Shown: positions 8,260 through 16,758 of the stretch, in pieces | Numbering within the stretch: the first letter of the stretch is position 1 | How the letters are laid out: each line of letters opens with the position of its first letter | DNA from: Acidimicrobiia bacterium | GTDB lineage: Bacteria; Actinomycetota; Acidimicrobiia; Spongiisociales; UBA11373 | Reading direction: 5' to 3' | DNA length: 64,000 nt | Assembly: GCA_040878325.1 (NCBI GenBank) | Contig: JBBDMM010000016.1 | Coordinates: forward strand, 1 to 64,000 | The notes under the pieces: generated by a model | Seen by the model: the letters and a program-made list of their open reading frames with translations, nothing else | What the model was told of the DNA's origin: nothing | Databases searched by the model: none | Program-made: the position numbers and the translations under genes

Positions 8260-9297
8260 ATGCGAGCGAGAGCGGCAGTACTGGCACTGGCCCTGGCGGC
8301 CTGCGGCGGCAGCGGGGCGAGCACCACGACCGGAGCCCCGGGGACGACCGCCGGCACCCAGACGACCACCACTGGCGCCCCGACGACCACCGCCGCTGCG
8401 ACCACCACCACCGCGGACAGCGGCCCGGTTGCAGTCGTCGCGGTAGTTCCCTATCCGCTGGAGATGGCGGACTTCGCCAGCAATTCTGCCCCTGACCTTG
8501 GGGTGACGATGGCCCTCGTCACCGGCAGCCCGCTCAAGGCGATATTCAGCGCCACCGACGAGTTCCCGGGAGACTGCCTCGGGTTCACCATTTGGAGCCC
8601 CGACTTTCTGACGCAGTACGCCAACGGCCACGTTGACATCAAGCCCGACGGTTGTGAAGGCGCCGAAGTCGTCTTCGGCGAGGACGAGATCGTGATCCGC
8701 ACCGGACGCACCATCGTCGTCGAGCTGGGCGATCTCCCCGACGCGCCGTTCATCCCCGCATTCCAGGTGCTCGATGCAGGATTCCAATCGGGCTTCTACT
8801 CGCGGCCCCTGCTGATCCCGGCCGAGCCCGACGAAGTAACGGACCTCGGCCCCGGCCTGATCGTCAACGTGCTGGGCGGCGAGAATTTCGAGATCGGAGC
8901 AGACGGGGCATGGGCCGTCGCCGATTTCCCCCCGGCCCAGCCCGGCATCTGTGAGCCTGCCGGCGGTCTCGTGTGCCTGAACGGGGACCGATTCCGAGTC
9001 GAGGTGAAATTCGCTACGGGCGGAGCGACCGACCCGGTGAGATTGATCACGAGTCAGGATGACACCGGCATCTTCTATTTCTTCGATGCGGACAACTACA
9101 ACCTCATCATCAAGATCTTGAACGGCTGTTCGGTCAACAACCACTACTGGGTGTTCATCGGGGGACCCGTCGGCACCGATGCCGATGCCGACGTGACCAT
9201 CGAGGACACCAACTCCACCGACGAGGCCACCTACGAGTATCGACCGAGCAGCGGGCCGGTCATCATCGACACCGGGGCCTTCGCCACCTGCCCGTAG
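8260..9297 (+). CDS. Secreted lipoprotein with Thr-rich linker and conserved C-terminal beta domain
   Basis: The signal peptide ends ALAAC (lipobox), followed by a Thr-rich linker to about residue 50. The middle part is unassigned. The C-terminal 100 residues (from CLNGDRFRVEVKF through DNYNLIIKILNGC and YWVFIG to DTGAFATC) look like an unnamed domain that occurs at the ends of secreted proteins in several phyla; I recall that from related sequences and did not search. GGGGGGAG directly precedes the ATG. Role unknown; the location is outside the membrane. Confidence 0.75.
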   Translation: MRARAAVLALALAACGGSGASTTTGAPGTTAGTQTTTTGAPTTTAAATTTTADSGPVAVVAVVPYPLEMADFASNSAPDLGVTMALVTGSPLKAIFSATDEFPGDCLGFTIWSPDFLTQYANGHVDIKPDGCEGAEVVFGEDEIVIRTGRTIVVELGDLPDAPFIPAFQVLDAGFQSGFYSRPLLIPAEPDEVTDLGPGLIVNVLGGENFEIGADGAWAVADFPPAQPGICEPAGGLVCLNGDRFRVEVKFATGGATDPVRLITSQDDTGIFYFFDADNYNLIIKILNGCSVNNHYWVFIGGPVGTDADADVTIEDTNSTDEATYEYRPSSGPVIIDTGAFATCP

Positions 9298-9345
9298 GAG
9301 GGCCGACAGCCAACAGCCACCAGCCAGACGCGTACGAGCGGCCAT

Positions 9346-9478
9346 CGTGTCTCTACCCCCGGAGGGGGGAGTACGGGAACCCTCTGGGTTCCTTGGGGAG
9401 GGGGGCGCCCAGACCAAACCCCCCACAAGAAGCCTGGACCCCCTCTTGCTGGAGGCGGAAGGCGGAAGGCGGAGGGCC
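9346..9478. repeat. Intergenic repeat element: G-rich segment plus GGCGGAAGG units
   Basis: The segment lies between two convergent genes. CCGGAGGGGGGAGTAC at 9359-9374 recurs as a perfect reverse complement at 47174-47189 and in a shortened form at 12863-12875. At 9453-9478 GGCGGAAGG units are repeated in tandem; the same units appear at 54690-54730 and, inverted, at 25137-25160. Nothing coding is seen. Confidence 0.7.
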
Positions 9479-9484
9479 TGGCTC

Positions 9485-11038
9485 TTACGTCACCAACCGC
9501 TCGGTGGCCGACTTCATCTCCATGAACAGGCGGAGGTAGTCGGGCCCGCCCGCCTTGGCGTTGGAGCCTGACATGTTGAATCCCCCGAAGGGCTGCACCC
9601 CCACCAGGGCGCCGGTGATCTTCCGGTTGATGTACAGGTTGCCCACATGGAACTCACGCCGGGCGCGTTCGATCCGGGTGCGGTCCTTCGAGTAGAGGCC
9701 GCCGGTCAGGCCGAATTCGGTGCCGTTGGCGATCTCGAGGGCCTCGTCAAAGTCACTTGCCCGGATCACTGAGAGCACCGGGCCGAAGATCTCGTGCTGG
9801 GCGAGCCGGGCGTCGGGGGCGACGCCGGCGAACACCGTCGGCTGGATGTACCAACCGCCGTCCCGGTCGATCGCCGCCCCGCCGGCGACGACCTCCGCTT
9901 CCTTGATGCCCTTGGAGATCTCCCCGAGGATCGCCTTGTGCTGGGCGGCGGAGATGACAGGCCCCACAGGGAGGTTCTCCATCGGGGGCCCGACCTCCAG
10001 CACCGCTGCACCTTCCACCACGAGGTCGAGCACCTCGTCGTGGATGGCGTCGACGAGGATCAGCCGAGAAGCCGCCGAGCACTTCTGGCCCTGGAACCCA
10101 AAGGCCGACCGGACCGCATCGGCGGCGGCGGCCTTCAGGTCGGCCGTCTCGTCGACGACCATCGCGTCCTTGCCGCCCATCTCCATGTAGGCCCGCTTGA
10201 GCCACTTCTGGCCCGGGTGCACCTTGGCGGAGCGCTCGGCGATCCGTAGCCCAATCTCCTTCGATCCCGTGAAGTTGATGAATCGCGTCTTCGGGTGGTC
10301 GACGAGGAAGTCGCCCAACTCGCCGCCTGAGCCGGGCACATAGTTGATGACCCCGGGCGGGATTCCCGCCTCGGTGACCATCTCCATCCACCGGGCGCCG
10401 ATGATCGGAGTGTTCGACGCCGGCTTGAGCACGAGGGTGTTGCCCGCGAGGACCGGACCTATTGCCATGCCCACCAGGATCGCCAAGGGGAAGTTCCACG
10501 GCGGGATCGCCACCCCCGCCCCCATCGGGATCAGGTGTGACTCGTTCTCCTCGCCAGGCACCTGCACCACCGGCAGCGGCTCGGCGAGACGCACCGCCTG
10601 CCGGGCGTAGTAGTCGACGAAGTCGATCGCCTCGGCGACGTCAGCCTCGGCCTCGAGCCAGTTCTTGCCCGCCTCGAAGGTCTCGATGGCGGCCAACTCG
10701 TACTTATGGCGGCGCATGATCTCCGCGAGCGCCACCCCGCAGCGAGCACGATCCGCCGCGGACCACGACGCCCAGCCGGGGAACGCATCCCATGCTGCGC
10801 CAAGCGCCTGCCCCGCCTCGTCGATCCCGGCGGCGGCGACGGTGCCGACCACCTCATCGGGGCGCGCCGGGTTCACGCTGGTGATCGTCGATCCCGTTTC
10901 GACCGCCTCGCCGCCGATGGTCAGGGGGTACGACGCCCCGAATCGTGCCGCCACCCCGGCCAGGGCGAGCTCATACGCCGCCCTCTTTGCCGGGTCGGAG
11001 AAGTCGGAGTACGCCTCGGGGAAATAGGGCGGGAACAT
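9485..11038 (-). CDS. pruA: L-glutamate gamma-semialdehyde (1-pyrroline-5-carboxylate) dehydrogenase
   Basis: This NAD-dependent aldehyde dehydrogenase oxidises glutamate semialdehyde to glutamate, the second step of proline breakdown. PPWNFPLAI and the TGSKEIG loop bind NAD. The catalytic Glu is in YMEMGGKDA and the catalytic Cys in FQGQKCSAASR. QPFGGFNMSG is near the end. Length is 517 aa from the ATG at 11038, normal for the stand-alone enzyme. The frame extends 33 codons upstream, but that part is translated intergenic repeat. GATACT lies 6 nt before the ATG. No proline dehydrogenase gene is nearby. Confidence 0.94.
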   Translation of the reverse strand: MFPPYFPEAYSDFSDPAKRAAYELALAGVAARFGASYPLTIGGEAVETGSTITSVNPARPDEVVGTVAAAGIDEAGQALGAAWDAFPGWASWSAADRARCGVALAEIMRRHKYELAAIETFEAGKNWLEAEADVAEAIDFVDYYARQAVRLAEPLPVVQVPGEENESHLIPMGAGVAIPPWNFPLAILVGMAIGPVLAGNTLVLKPASNTPIIGARWMEMVTEAGIPPGVINYVPGSGGELGDFLVDHPKTRFINFTGSKEIGLRIAERSAKVHPGQKWLKRAYMEMGGKDAMVVDETADLKAAAADAVRSAFGFQGQKCSAASRLILVDAIHDEVLDLVVEGAAVLEVGPPMENLPVGPVISAAQHKAILGEISKGIKEAEVVAGGAAIDRDGGWYIQPTVFAGVAPDARLAQHEIFGPVLSVIRASDFDEALEIANGTEFGLTGGLYSKDRTRIERARREFHVGNLYINRKITGALVGVQPFGGFNMSGSNAKAGGPDYLRLFMEMKSATERLVT

Positions 11039-11051
11039 GGGGTCAGTATCG

Positions 11052-11125
11052 GCCTCGCTGCGCTCGGCCCGCAAATGGCCTCGCTCCGCTCGGCCCGCGA
11101 TACGCAATGCGCGACGCGCAACGCC
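11052..11125. repeat. Intergenic repeat: GCCTCGCTCCGCTCGGC units
   Basis: Two copies of a CTCGCT(G/C)CGCTCGGCC unit are followed by an ACGCAATGCGCG segment. Related copies lie at 12833-12850, 18315-18392, 27735-27760 and 55742-55775. Confidence 0.65.
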
Positions 11126-11149
11126 AACTCTGGCCATGGACCTCTCTGG

Positions 11150-12451
11150 CTATCGACTATCCACGATCGGCTCCATTGACTGGTCGCTCCAATCGCGGAT
11201 GTGGTCGTCTACTCCTTGCAGGACTACTCGTCCAGCGATGAGGAAGAGGATGAGGGTGGCGAGGGCGACTTCTCTCGGCAGGCCGGCCACGGTGACGATG
11301 ATGCCCCAGGTGAGCGGGCCGAGGAGGGTGGCGAATCGGCCAACGGTGGCGTACAAGCCGTAGAACTCCCCCAGGTGGCTCGGCGGCGAGATCCGCTGCA
11401 TGTACACCCGATCGGCTGCCCAAGTGGCCCCGAGTGCGAGCCCGCCCAGCGCGCCCAGGGGCCACGCGAGTGCCTTGCTGCCGGCGGCGCCCGCCACCAC
11501 TCCGATGACCATGGCGACCATCCACGCGTAGAGCACACCGTGAAGTATCCGTCGAGGCCCTAGCCGGTCCACCAGGCGGCCCCCGCCGTACCCTCCGACG
11601 ATCGCCATGGTGATCGCCACCGTCAGCAACGCCTGCAGTTCACCGGAGGTGAAGTCCAGTTCCTCCCTCGCGTAGATCGTCAGGTAGCCGCCGATCAGGG
11701 TGTTGATCGCATCGGTGTAGAGGAACCTGCCGACCAGAAATCGGGTGACCCCTTCGTAGGTGCGGGCGAGACGCCACGAGGCAACCAGCCGTCGGGCACT
11801 CGATCGGAGAGAAGGGGGCGCCCCTGTTCGTCGGGGCCGGGGCCGCTCGCGCACCCACAGGAAGGTGGGGATGGCGAAGAGCGCAAAGAGCACGGCGAGG
11901 ACCTTGAACACCGCGGCATGGCCCTCGGAGTCGAGCAACAGAGCGCCCACCCCGACCGCGATGAACGAACCCAGGTATCCGATCGCAATCCCCGCGCCGG
12001 AGACCCGACCCACGTTCTCCGCAGTCGATACGTCGGGAAGCAGCGCGTCGTAGACGACCGAGCCGAGGTTGACCCCGACCAGGGCGATCGAGAACAAGAC
12101 CAGCGAACCGACCACGTCGACCGACGCGAGAAAGAACGTGGGGATCACCGCGAGCACGGTCATCGGGATCAGGTATCGGATCCGTCTGCCCCGGTGGTCG
12201 CTCCGAGCACCGATCCACGGACCGAGGATGATGACCACGATCATCGCCGCGTCGACTGCCAGGGTGAGAGCCAGGTCGGCGGGATCCCCCCGACTCAGCC
12301 AACTCGGGAGCTGCGGGAGACGGCCCTGGTTCTCGGTGAGCCATTCGGCGAAGAACAGCGAGCCGACCCCGAGGGCAAAGATGGTGTTCGCCAGGTCGTA
12401 GACCGTCCACGACGCGACACTCAGTCGTCCGGGTCGCCAGGCGGGTTGCAC
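11150..12451 (-). CDS. MFS transporter, UMF1/Atg22-like
   Basis: This is a 433-aa polytopic membrane protein with about 12 hydrophobic segments. The opening YDLANTIFALGVGSLFF is typical of the UMF1 (vacuole effluxer Atg22-like) branch of the major facilitator superfamily, and GPWIGARSDHRGRRI is the loop 2-3 motif. The substrate is unknown; relatives are thought to export amino acids or drugs. I choose the GTG at 12451 because TACCGT lies 6 nt before it; the longer frame to 12523 is intergenic repeat sequence. Confidence 0.85.
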   Translation of the reverse strand: MQPAWRPGRLSVASWTVYDLANTIFALGVGSLFFAEWLTENQGRLPQLPSWLSRGDPADLALTLAVDAAMIVVIILGPWIGARSDHRGRRIRYLIPMTVLAVIPTFFLASVDVVGSLVLFSIALVGVNLGSVVYDALLPDVSTAENVGRVSGAGIAIGYLGSFIAVGVGALLLDSEGHAAVFKVLAVLFALFAIPTFLWVRERPRPRRTGAPPSLRSSARRLVASWRLARTYEGVTRFLVGRFLYTDAINTLIGGYLTIYAREELDFTSGELQALLTVAITMAIVGGYGGGRLVDRLGPRRILHGVLYAWMVAMVIGVVAGAAGSKALAWPLGALGGLALGATWAADRVYMQRISPPSHLGEFYGLYATVGRFATLLGPLTWGIIVTVAGLPREVALATLILFLIAGRVVLQGVDDHIRDWSDQSMEPIVDSR

Positions 12452-12457
12452 CCGGCG

Positions 12458-12463
12458 ACGGTA
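12458..12463 (-). promoter_or_regulatory. -10 box of the MFS gene
   Basis: TACCGT on the minus strand, 6 nt before the GTG at 12451; it decides the start. Confidence 0.5.
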
Positions 12464-12469
12464 GACAGC

Positions 12470-12570
12470 CTTCAGTCTCCAGTCACCAGCAGGAGGGCCT
12501 TCCGCCTTCAGCAAGAGGGCCATCCGCCATCAGGAAGCAGGGAGCAGGACGCAGGAATCAGGGAGCAGGC
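12470..12570. repeat. Composite short-unit intergenic repeat
   Basis: The segment holds an inverted copy of the GACTGGAGACTG unit found at 13025-13068, CCTTCCGCC units, and AGGAAGCAGG-like units that recur at 55793-55812. Confidence 0.6.
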
Positions 12571-12610
12571 CTTACGCGCGGCGCTCGCCTTGCCGTCGCA
12601 AGCCGAAGCG

Positions 12611-12763
12611 TCAGGCGGCTTGGTCTTGGGCGTGGTCGTGGTGGCAGGAAGGGCAATCGGCGACAGGGCACGCGCCTACCTCGATGGCCTTCAAGCCGAG
12701 TCGAGCTAGCCACGCCTCGACCGGTGTCTGTTCGCTGAGCAGGAGCCTGGTCTGATTCTTCAT
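12611..12763 (-). CDS. Small Cys/His-rich protein, 50 aa
   Basis: An ATG-initiated frame of 50 codons ends PVADCPSCHHDHAQDQAA. Three cysteines and three histidines crowd the C-terminus (C-x4-C-x2-C-H-H-x-H), suggesting a metal site. TACGTT lies 7 nt before the ATG, the promoter spacing used by its neighbours, which supports expression. No family recognised. It lies in the same direction as the MFS gene downstream. Confidence 0.45.
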   Translation of the reverse strand: MKNQTRLLLSEQTPVEAWLARLGLKAIEVGACPVADCPSCHHDHAQDQAA

Positions 12764-13071
12764 GTCTCTAAACGTATGACGAGGGTGTGACAGAAAGGGG
12801 TTCCCCGATTTTCGCGCTCTCGAAACATGAGGCCTCGCTCGCTCGGCGTCTCACCCCGGCTTCCGGGGGGAGTACCCGAAGGGGGAGGGGGGCAGCTGAC
12901 CCTTCGAGAAGGACTGGACCCGTTCTTGAGAAAGTCGCCGGAGTGCTCGCAGGGTCCGCTGCCCCCTCCGTCACCGCCGAGGACGGCGATGCCACCTCCC
13001 CCGCCGAAGGACGGCGGAGGAGGACGCTCTCGCTGGAGACTGGAGACTGGCGACTGGAGACTGGGGACTGC
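12764..13071. other. 308-bp spacer filled with repeats
   Basis: No gene is seen. From 12833 there is a GCCTCGCTCGCTCGGC unit. From 12857 there is a shortened copy of the G-rich element of 9346-9450 (GGGGGGAGTACC, GGGGAGGGGGGC, GACTGGACCC). Around 12975-13022 lie GCCGAGGACGGC-type palindromes. From 13025 to 13068 the unit GGAGACT(G) is repeated about five times directly before the stop of the phosphoribosyltransferase gene. Confidence 0.65.
12771..12776 (-). promoter_or_regulatory. -10 box of the 50-aa ORF
   Basis: TACGTT on the minus strand, 7 nt before the ATG at 12763. Confidence 0.4.
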
Positions 13072-13695
13072 CTACCCCGCCAGGATCGCCTCTACCTCGT
13101 CGTCGGTCACCTGGGCGAATTCCTCGTACCACTCGCCCACTGCCATGAATCGCTCGGGTTGGCGAGGGCAGACGATCTCGTCGACTTCGACGCCGAGCCG
13201 GGCGACCGTGGACGGCGGGCCTACCGGGATGGCGCACACCAGAACCGAAGGGCGGAGGCGGCGCAGATAGCGGAGAGCAGCCTGGAGGGTGGCGCCGGTG
13301 GCCACTCCGTCGTCGACCACTATCACGGTACGCCCCTCGACCTCGAGGTCGGTGGCCCCGAAAGCCTCCTCTCGCTGCCGGAGCTTCGCCATGGCCTTCT
13401 CGACCGCGGCGGTCAGTTGGGCCGCGGAGATGCCCAAGCGTTTCACGGTTATCTCGTCGATGAGGGTCACCCCATCGGGAGCGACCGCCCCGATGGCGAA
13501 CTCCGGGTTGCCGGGCGCGCCCACCTTGCCGGCCACGACCACCCCCAGTTCGCCGCCTAGCGCCTCGGCGATGGGCCGAGCCACCGGCAGACCCCCGCGG
13601 GGGACACCCAGCACGATCGGCCGTTCGCCTGCGTGGTGTGACAGCAGCTCGGCGAGGATCAGTCCGGCCTCGATCCGATTGCGGTATCGCTTCAC
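13072..13695 (-). CDS. Phosphoribosyltransferase-family protein
   Basis: This 207-aa protein has the PRPP-binding loop VIVVDDGVATGATL (about residues 123-136) and the family's N-terminal VLGVPRGGLPVA flexible-loop region. It resembles the stand-alone, poorly characterised phosphoribosyltransferases that in actinobacteria often neighbour dienelactone-hydrolase-like proteins. The base substrate is unknown. The GTG start is 7 nt from a -10 box, and the gene is divergent from the lipid kinase gene with 56 bp between starts. Confidence 0.85.
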   Translation of the reverse strand: MKRYRNRIEAGLILAELLSHHAGERPIVLGVPRGGLPVARPIAEALGGELGVVVAGKVGAPGNPEFAIGAVAPDGVTLIDEITVKRLGISAAQLTAAVEKAMAKLRQREEAFGATDLEVEGRTVIVVDDGVATGATLQAALRYLRRLRPSVLVCAIPVGPPSTVARLGVEVDEIVCPRQPERFMAVGEWYEEFAQVTDDEVEAILAG

Positions 13696-13702
13696 CCGAC
13701 CG

Positions 13703-13708
13703 AGGGTA
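13703..13708 (-). promoter_or_regulatory. -10 box of the phosphoribosyltransferase gene
   Basis: TACCCT on the minus strand, 7 nt before the GTG at 13695. Confidence 0.5.
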
Positions 13709-13739
13709 CCGGCCTCCTGTAGACACCCGGCCAGAGGGG

Positions 13740-13745
13740 TACGCT
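13740..13745 (+). promoter_or_regulatory. -10 box of the lipid kinase gene
   Basis: TACGCT, 6 nt before the ATG at 13752; together with the box at 13703 it forms a compact divergent promoter. Confidence 0.5.
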
Positions 13746-13751
13746 CGCCGG

Positions 13752-14657
13752 ATGCGACGCCTCGTCCTGGTCGCCAACCCCGCCGCCTCGGGATTCACCG
13801 CCTCACTCCACCGGGAGGTGGTGTTGATCCTTCAGGCCGGCTTCATCGTGACCACCATCTGGCCCGACGGGGCCGACGAGGCGCGTGCCGCCGCCGCCGA
13901 GGCTGCGGCTGAGGGTTACGACGTCGTCGTCGCCATGGGTGGCGACGGTGTCGCCCATCAGGTCGCCAACGGACTGATCGACTCGAACACTGCGCTGGGG
14001 GTGGTGCCGGCCGGGACCACCAATGTTCTTCGACGAATTCTCGGGCTCCCGGCGAAGCCGCGGCTGGCGGCGGAGGCCATCGCCCGATCGACAGGATCGC
14101 GTCACCTGCCGACGGTCCGGCTCGACACGATCGGGCCTGACGGACCGGCGACCCGGTTCGCCACCTTCGCCGCCGGCATCGGTTTCGATGCCGCGGTGAT
14201 CCGCGAATCCGAACGGCAGCCGATCAAGAAGGTGGGTGCCGGCACCCTCCACTACATGCGAAGCACCGTGCGCACGGTGCTCAGCGGTTACCGGCGCCGC
14301 CTCCCCACGCTGCGGGTGACGGTCGATGGGCGTTCGACTGATGCGGTGTCAGCGATCGTCCAGGTGCACGACGACTTCACCTACCTGGGTCGAACCGACC
14401 TCAGCCTGGGCGAGCCGCCGCCGGTGGCGGTGAGCATCCGCCGGGTGACCGCTGGCCGGCTGCTCAGCCTGGTGGTTCGAGCGGCCCGCCGTCGACCCGT
14501 CGACAGGGTCCGCGGGGTCCGGGTGTGGACCAACTTCTCAGGCATGACCGTCGACGCCGAACCGGCCGAGTGGATGGAGGCCGACGGCGAGCTGATCGGG
14601 AAAGTCACCCGGCTCGAGGTGACCCCGGAACCGTCGCGCCTGCTCGTCGTCGCCTGA
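13752..14657 (+). CDS. Diacylglycerol/lipid kinase family protein
   Basis: The 301-aa protein starts RRLVLVANPAASG, the nucleotide-binding opening of the DagK catalytic domain. VVAMGGDGVAHQVANGL (about residues 59-75) is the GGDG motif and VVPAGTTNVLRR the next conserved block; GIGFDAAV follows near residue 140. Such enzymes phosphorylate diacylglycerol or related lipids at the membrane. The ATG at 13752 fits the promoter; the longer frame from 13638 would overlap the divergent gene. Confidence 0.9.
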   Translation: MRRLVLVANPAASGFTASLHREVVLILQAGFIVTTIWPDGADEARAAAAEAAAEGYDVVVAMGGDGVAHQVANGLIDSNTALGVVPAGTTNVLRRILGLPAKPRLAAEAIARSTGSRHLPTVRLDTIGPDGPATRFATFAAGIGFDAAVIRESERQPIKKVGAGTLHYMRSTVRTVLSGYRRRLPTLRVTVDGRSTDAVSAIVQVHDDFTYLGRTDLSLGEPPPVAVSIRRVTAGRLLSLVVRAARRRPVDRVRGVRVWTNFSGMTVDAEPAEWMEADGELIGKVTRLEVTPEPSRLLVVA

Positions 14658-14662
14658 TCGGG

Positions 14663-15517
14663 TCACGCCAGTCGGGCGGCAACCACCTTGGCGTCGGCCA
14701 GTCGCCTGACTCCGTCCGCGTCGAGCACGCCCAGTTCCGTCACGATCGAATCGAACGACACGAGCCGAACCACTTCGAGCATCGGTGAGACGAGGGCGGC
14801 GGCGGAGGCCCGGTCGAACAAGGGAGTGGGCAAGGCCTTGTCCGCGCTGGCGAGGACGACCGCATGTACCCCGCGGTTTGATGCCTCCTTCGCCAGCGCG
14901 CCAGTTCCGGCCACGGTCACGGCGGCGTCGGGGCCGAGAGCATTGGCACCGACGAGCACCAGGTCGACGGCATAGAGGGCTTCGAGGACCATCGAGTCGT
15001 CGACGACCTCGACCGTGAGGCCGGTGCTGTTCAGGTCTGCGGCCATCAGGTGGCCCTCACCGCTGCCGGAAGAAGCTGAGCAGACCACCCTGATCCCCTT
15101 GTCCCGAGCGACTCCAAGCGCGGCCCGAACCGAGGAGGAGCCTCCGTAAGTGAGCACCGACCCCCCTTCGGGTATCAGCGCCGCCCCGACGGTCGACAGA
15201 ATCTCCAGCGATGCCGCGAGACGCTTCTGGAAGCCACGCGCCTCGGCGGCGACCACCGCCGGGCCATCCTCGATGGCCAGGAGGACCGCGTTCGCCAGCG
15301 CGACGAGGGGCGCCAGCGCCGGTTGCCGTTCGACGATCTCGTCGGCGATCGCCTCGATGGCAGCGGGATAGCACTCCGGGGCGTACCGGTTGAGGGCCTC
15401 GACGAAGTCGGCGAGATCGGTGGCGGCGTGAGATCCGATCTCGGCCGCTCCTCCCTCCGGCGCCCGCAACAGCGACCCGAGGCGCCGGTAGGAGGGCCAA
15501 TCGAGCCAGTCGGTCAT
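14663..15517 (-). CDS. IF-2B (eIF-2B alpha/beta/delta)-like protein
   Basis: The C-terminal half has the family core: SSSVRAALGVARDKG, then DLVLVGANALGPDAAVTVAGTGALAKEAS, matching the ISOCOT-fold IF-2B/methylthioribose-phosphate isomerase superfamily. At 284 aa it is shorter than methylthioribose-1-phosphate isomerase and may be a sugar-phosphate isomerase. The ATG overlaps the stop of the upstream dynamin-like gene (ATGA), so the three genes 18200 to 14663 are translationally coupled. Its link with membrane GTPases is unexplained. Confidence 0.8.
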   Translation of the reverse strand: MTDWLDWPSYRRLGSLLRAPEGGAAEIGSHAATDLADFVEALNRYAPECYPAAIEAIADEIVERQPALAPLVALANAVLLAIEDGPAVVAAEARGFQKRLAASLEILSTVGAALIPEGGSVLTYGGSSSVRAALGVARDKGIRVVCSASSGSGEGHLMAADLNSTGLTVEVVDDSMVLEALYAVDLVLVGANALGPDAAVTVAGTGALAKEASNRGVHAVVLASADKALPTPLFDRASAAALVSPMLEVVRLVSFDSIVTELGVLDADGVRRLADAKVVAARLA

Positions 15518-16758
15518 TCGGGTGCCACCGCCAGGATCTCGGATTCGGCCATGGATGCGTCGACCGTGAGACCGGCCAACACTGCCGAGAGTGAAGCACG
15601 CTCCCAGATGATCTCTCGTAGCGGCGCCCCAATCCGGGCCTGGAATTCCACGTCGAGGATGTCGGCCGCCGCCGCCTGCCGCTCCGGCACCACCGCCGCA
15701 CCGGGCTCTCGGGGTACGACCCTTTCCATCGTCTCGATTGCCCCTCGGAGCTCGGCATCGAGTCGGGCAGGGCTGAAGCTCTGCCTGATCCGTGTACCAA
15801 ACGGACCGCCGGCATCTGCCGAGAGACGGAGGATCAGCTGATCGAGTGACCGTCGCGCCTCCTCATAGACCGCCACCGTCGGCCCGTGGAGGGCGAGTTG
15901 GGTGACGGCGGTGGCACGGAAGCCCTCCCAGCGCTTCTCGAAGTCGAGGGAACCCCCCTTGGTGACACCGGTTGCACCCGCCAACGCCCGGGTGGCCCGG
16001 CGAATGTCCTCGACGATTCGTCCCAAATGAACCTGCTTCTCGTCGAGTCGATCACCGAGGTGCTCGACCAACGCCTCGATGCCCATCGGTTCGCCCGATG
16101 GCGGCGCGGCGGCGACTTCGAACACGACCGGATGAGAAATCCCGTCGTTGATCAGCAGTTCGATCAGGTGGGCCCGCACCATCTCGCGTTCATCGACGGC
16201 CACCGTGTCGATCTGATTGAGCACGAAGATCAACCGGTCGGCGGCGCCGGCGTTGGGAGCGATGAAGTCCTTGTGCACCACGGCGTCGGCGTACTTGATC
16301 GGATCGAAGACCCAGACACCCACGTCGACCGCGGGGAGCAGTTCTTCGACCCGGCGACGGTGGGCGAGAATCATCGAGTCGACATCGATCATGTCGAGGA
16401 CCGCGAGGTCCGCAAAGCGATCCTGGGCGACCCGATTGCCGATTTCGAGGCGGTCGAGTAGCAGGCGCAGCGAAGACTCGGCGTCACGGGGAATCCACGC
16501 CAGCGGCTCGGTTGTGTGCGGGCGCACCGCGCTCGCCGATGCCACCCGCCGACCGGCGAGCGCATTCAACAGGCTCGACTTGCCGGCCCCCGTCCCCCCG
16601 AGCAGCGCAAGCACCAAGGTCGATCCGAGGTGACCCACCCGGCTCCGGGCCGAAAGGGCCGACGTCCGCGCCGCCCGCAGGTCGTCAGGGTGGAGGTGAT
16701 CTCGGGCCAAGCCGACTACAAGGTCGAGTCCGTCGACGATCGACACGACGTCGGTCAT
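15514..16758 (-). CDS. Dynamin-like GTPase, second of a tandem pair
   Basis: LALLGGTGAGKSSLLNAL (about residues 50-67) is the P-loop, a Thr pair in RPHTTEP serves as switch I, VLDMIDVDS is the G3 region and FVLNQIDTV the NKxD-like G4 motif (N-Q-I-D). The rest is helical. It is a membrane-remodelling or stress GTPase of the bacterial dynamin type, which usually works as a heteromeric pair. The ATG at 16758 overlaps the stop of the upstream GTPase gene by 4 bp. Length is 414 aa. A longer frame to 17148 overlaps that gene and is rejected. Confidence 0.82.
   Translation of the reverse strand: MTDVVSIVDGLDLVVGLARDHLHPDDLRAARTSALSARSRVGHLGSTLVLALLGGTGAGKSSLLNALAGRRVASASAVRPHTTEPLAWIPRDAESSLRLLLDRLEIGNRVAQDRFADLAVLDMIDVDSMILAHRRRVEELLPAVDVGVWVFDPIKYADAVVHKDFIAPNAGAADRLIFVLNQIDTVAVDEREMVRAHLIELLINDGISHPVVFEVAAAPPSGEPMGIEALVEHLGDRLDEKQVHLGRIVEDIRRATRALAGATGVTKGGSLDFEKRWEGFRATAVTQLALHGPTVAVYEEARRSLDQLILRLSADAGGPFGTRIRQSFSPARLDAELRGAIETMERVVPREPGAAVVPERQAAAADILDVEFQARIGAPLREIIWERASLSAVLAGLTVDASMAESEILAVAPE

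Noticed and set aside
14663-15517. Methylthioribose-1-phosphate isomerase for the IF-2B-like gene
   Set aside because: The superfamily core is present but the protein is some 50 residues too short and no methionine-salvage genes are near.
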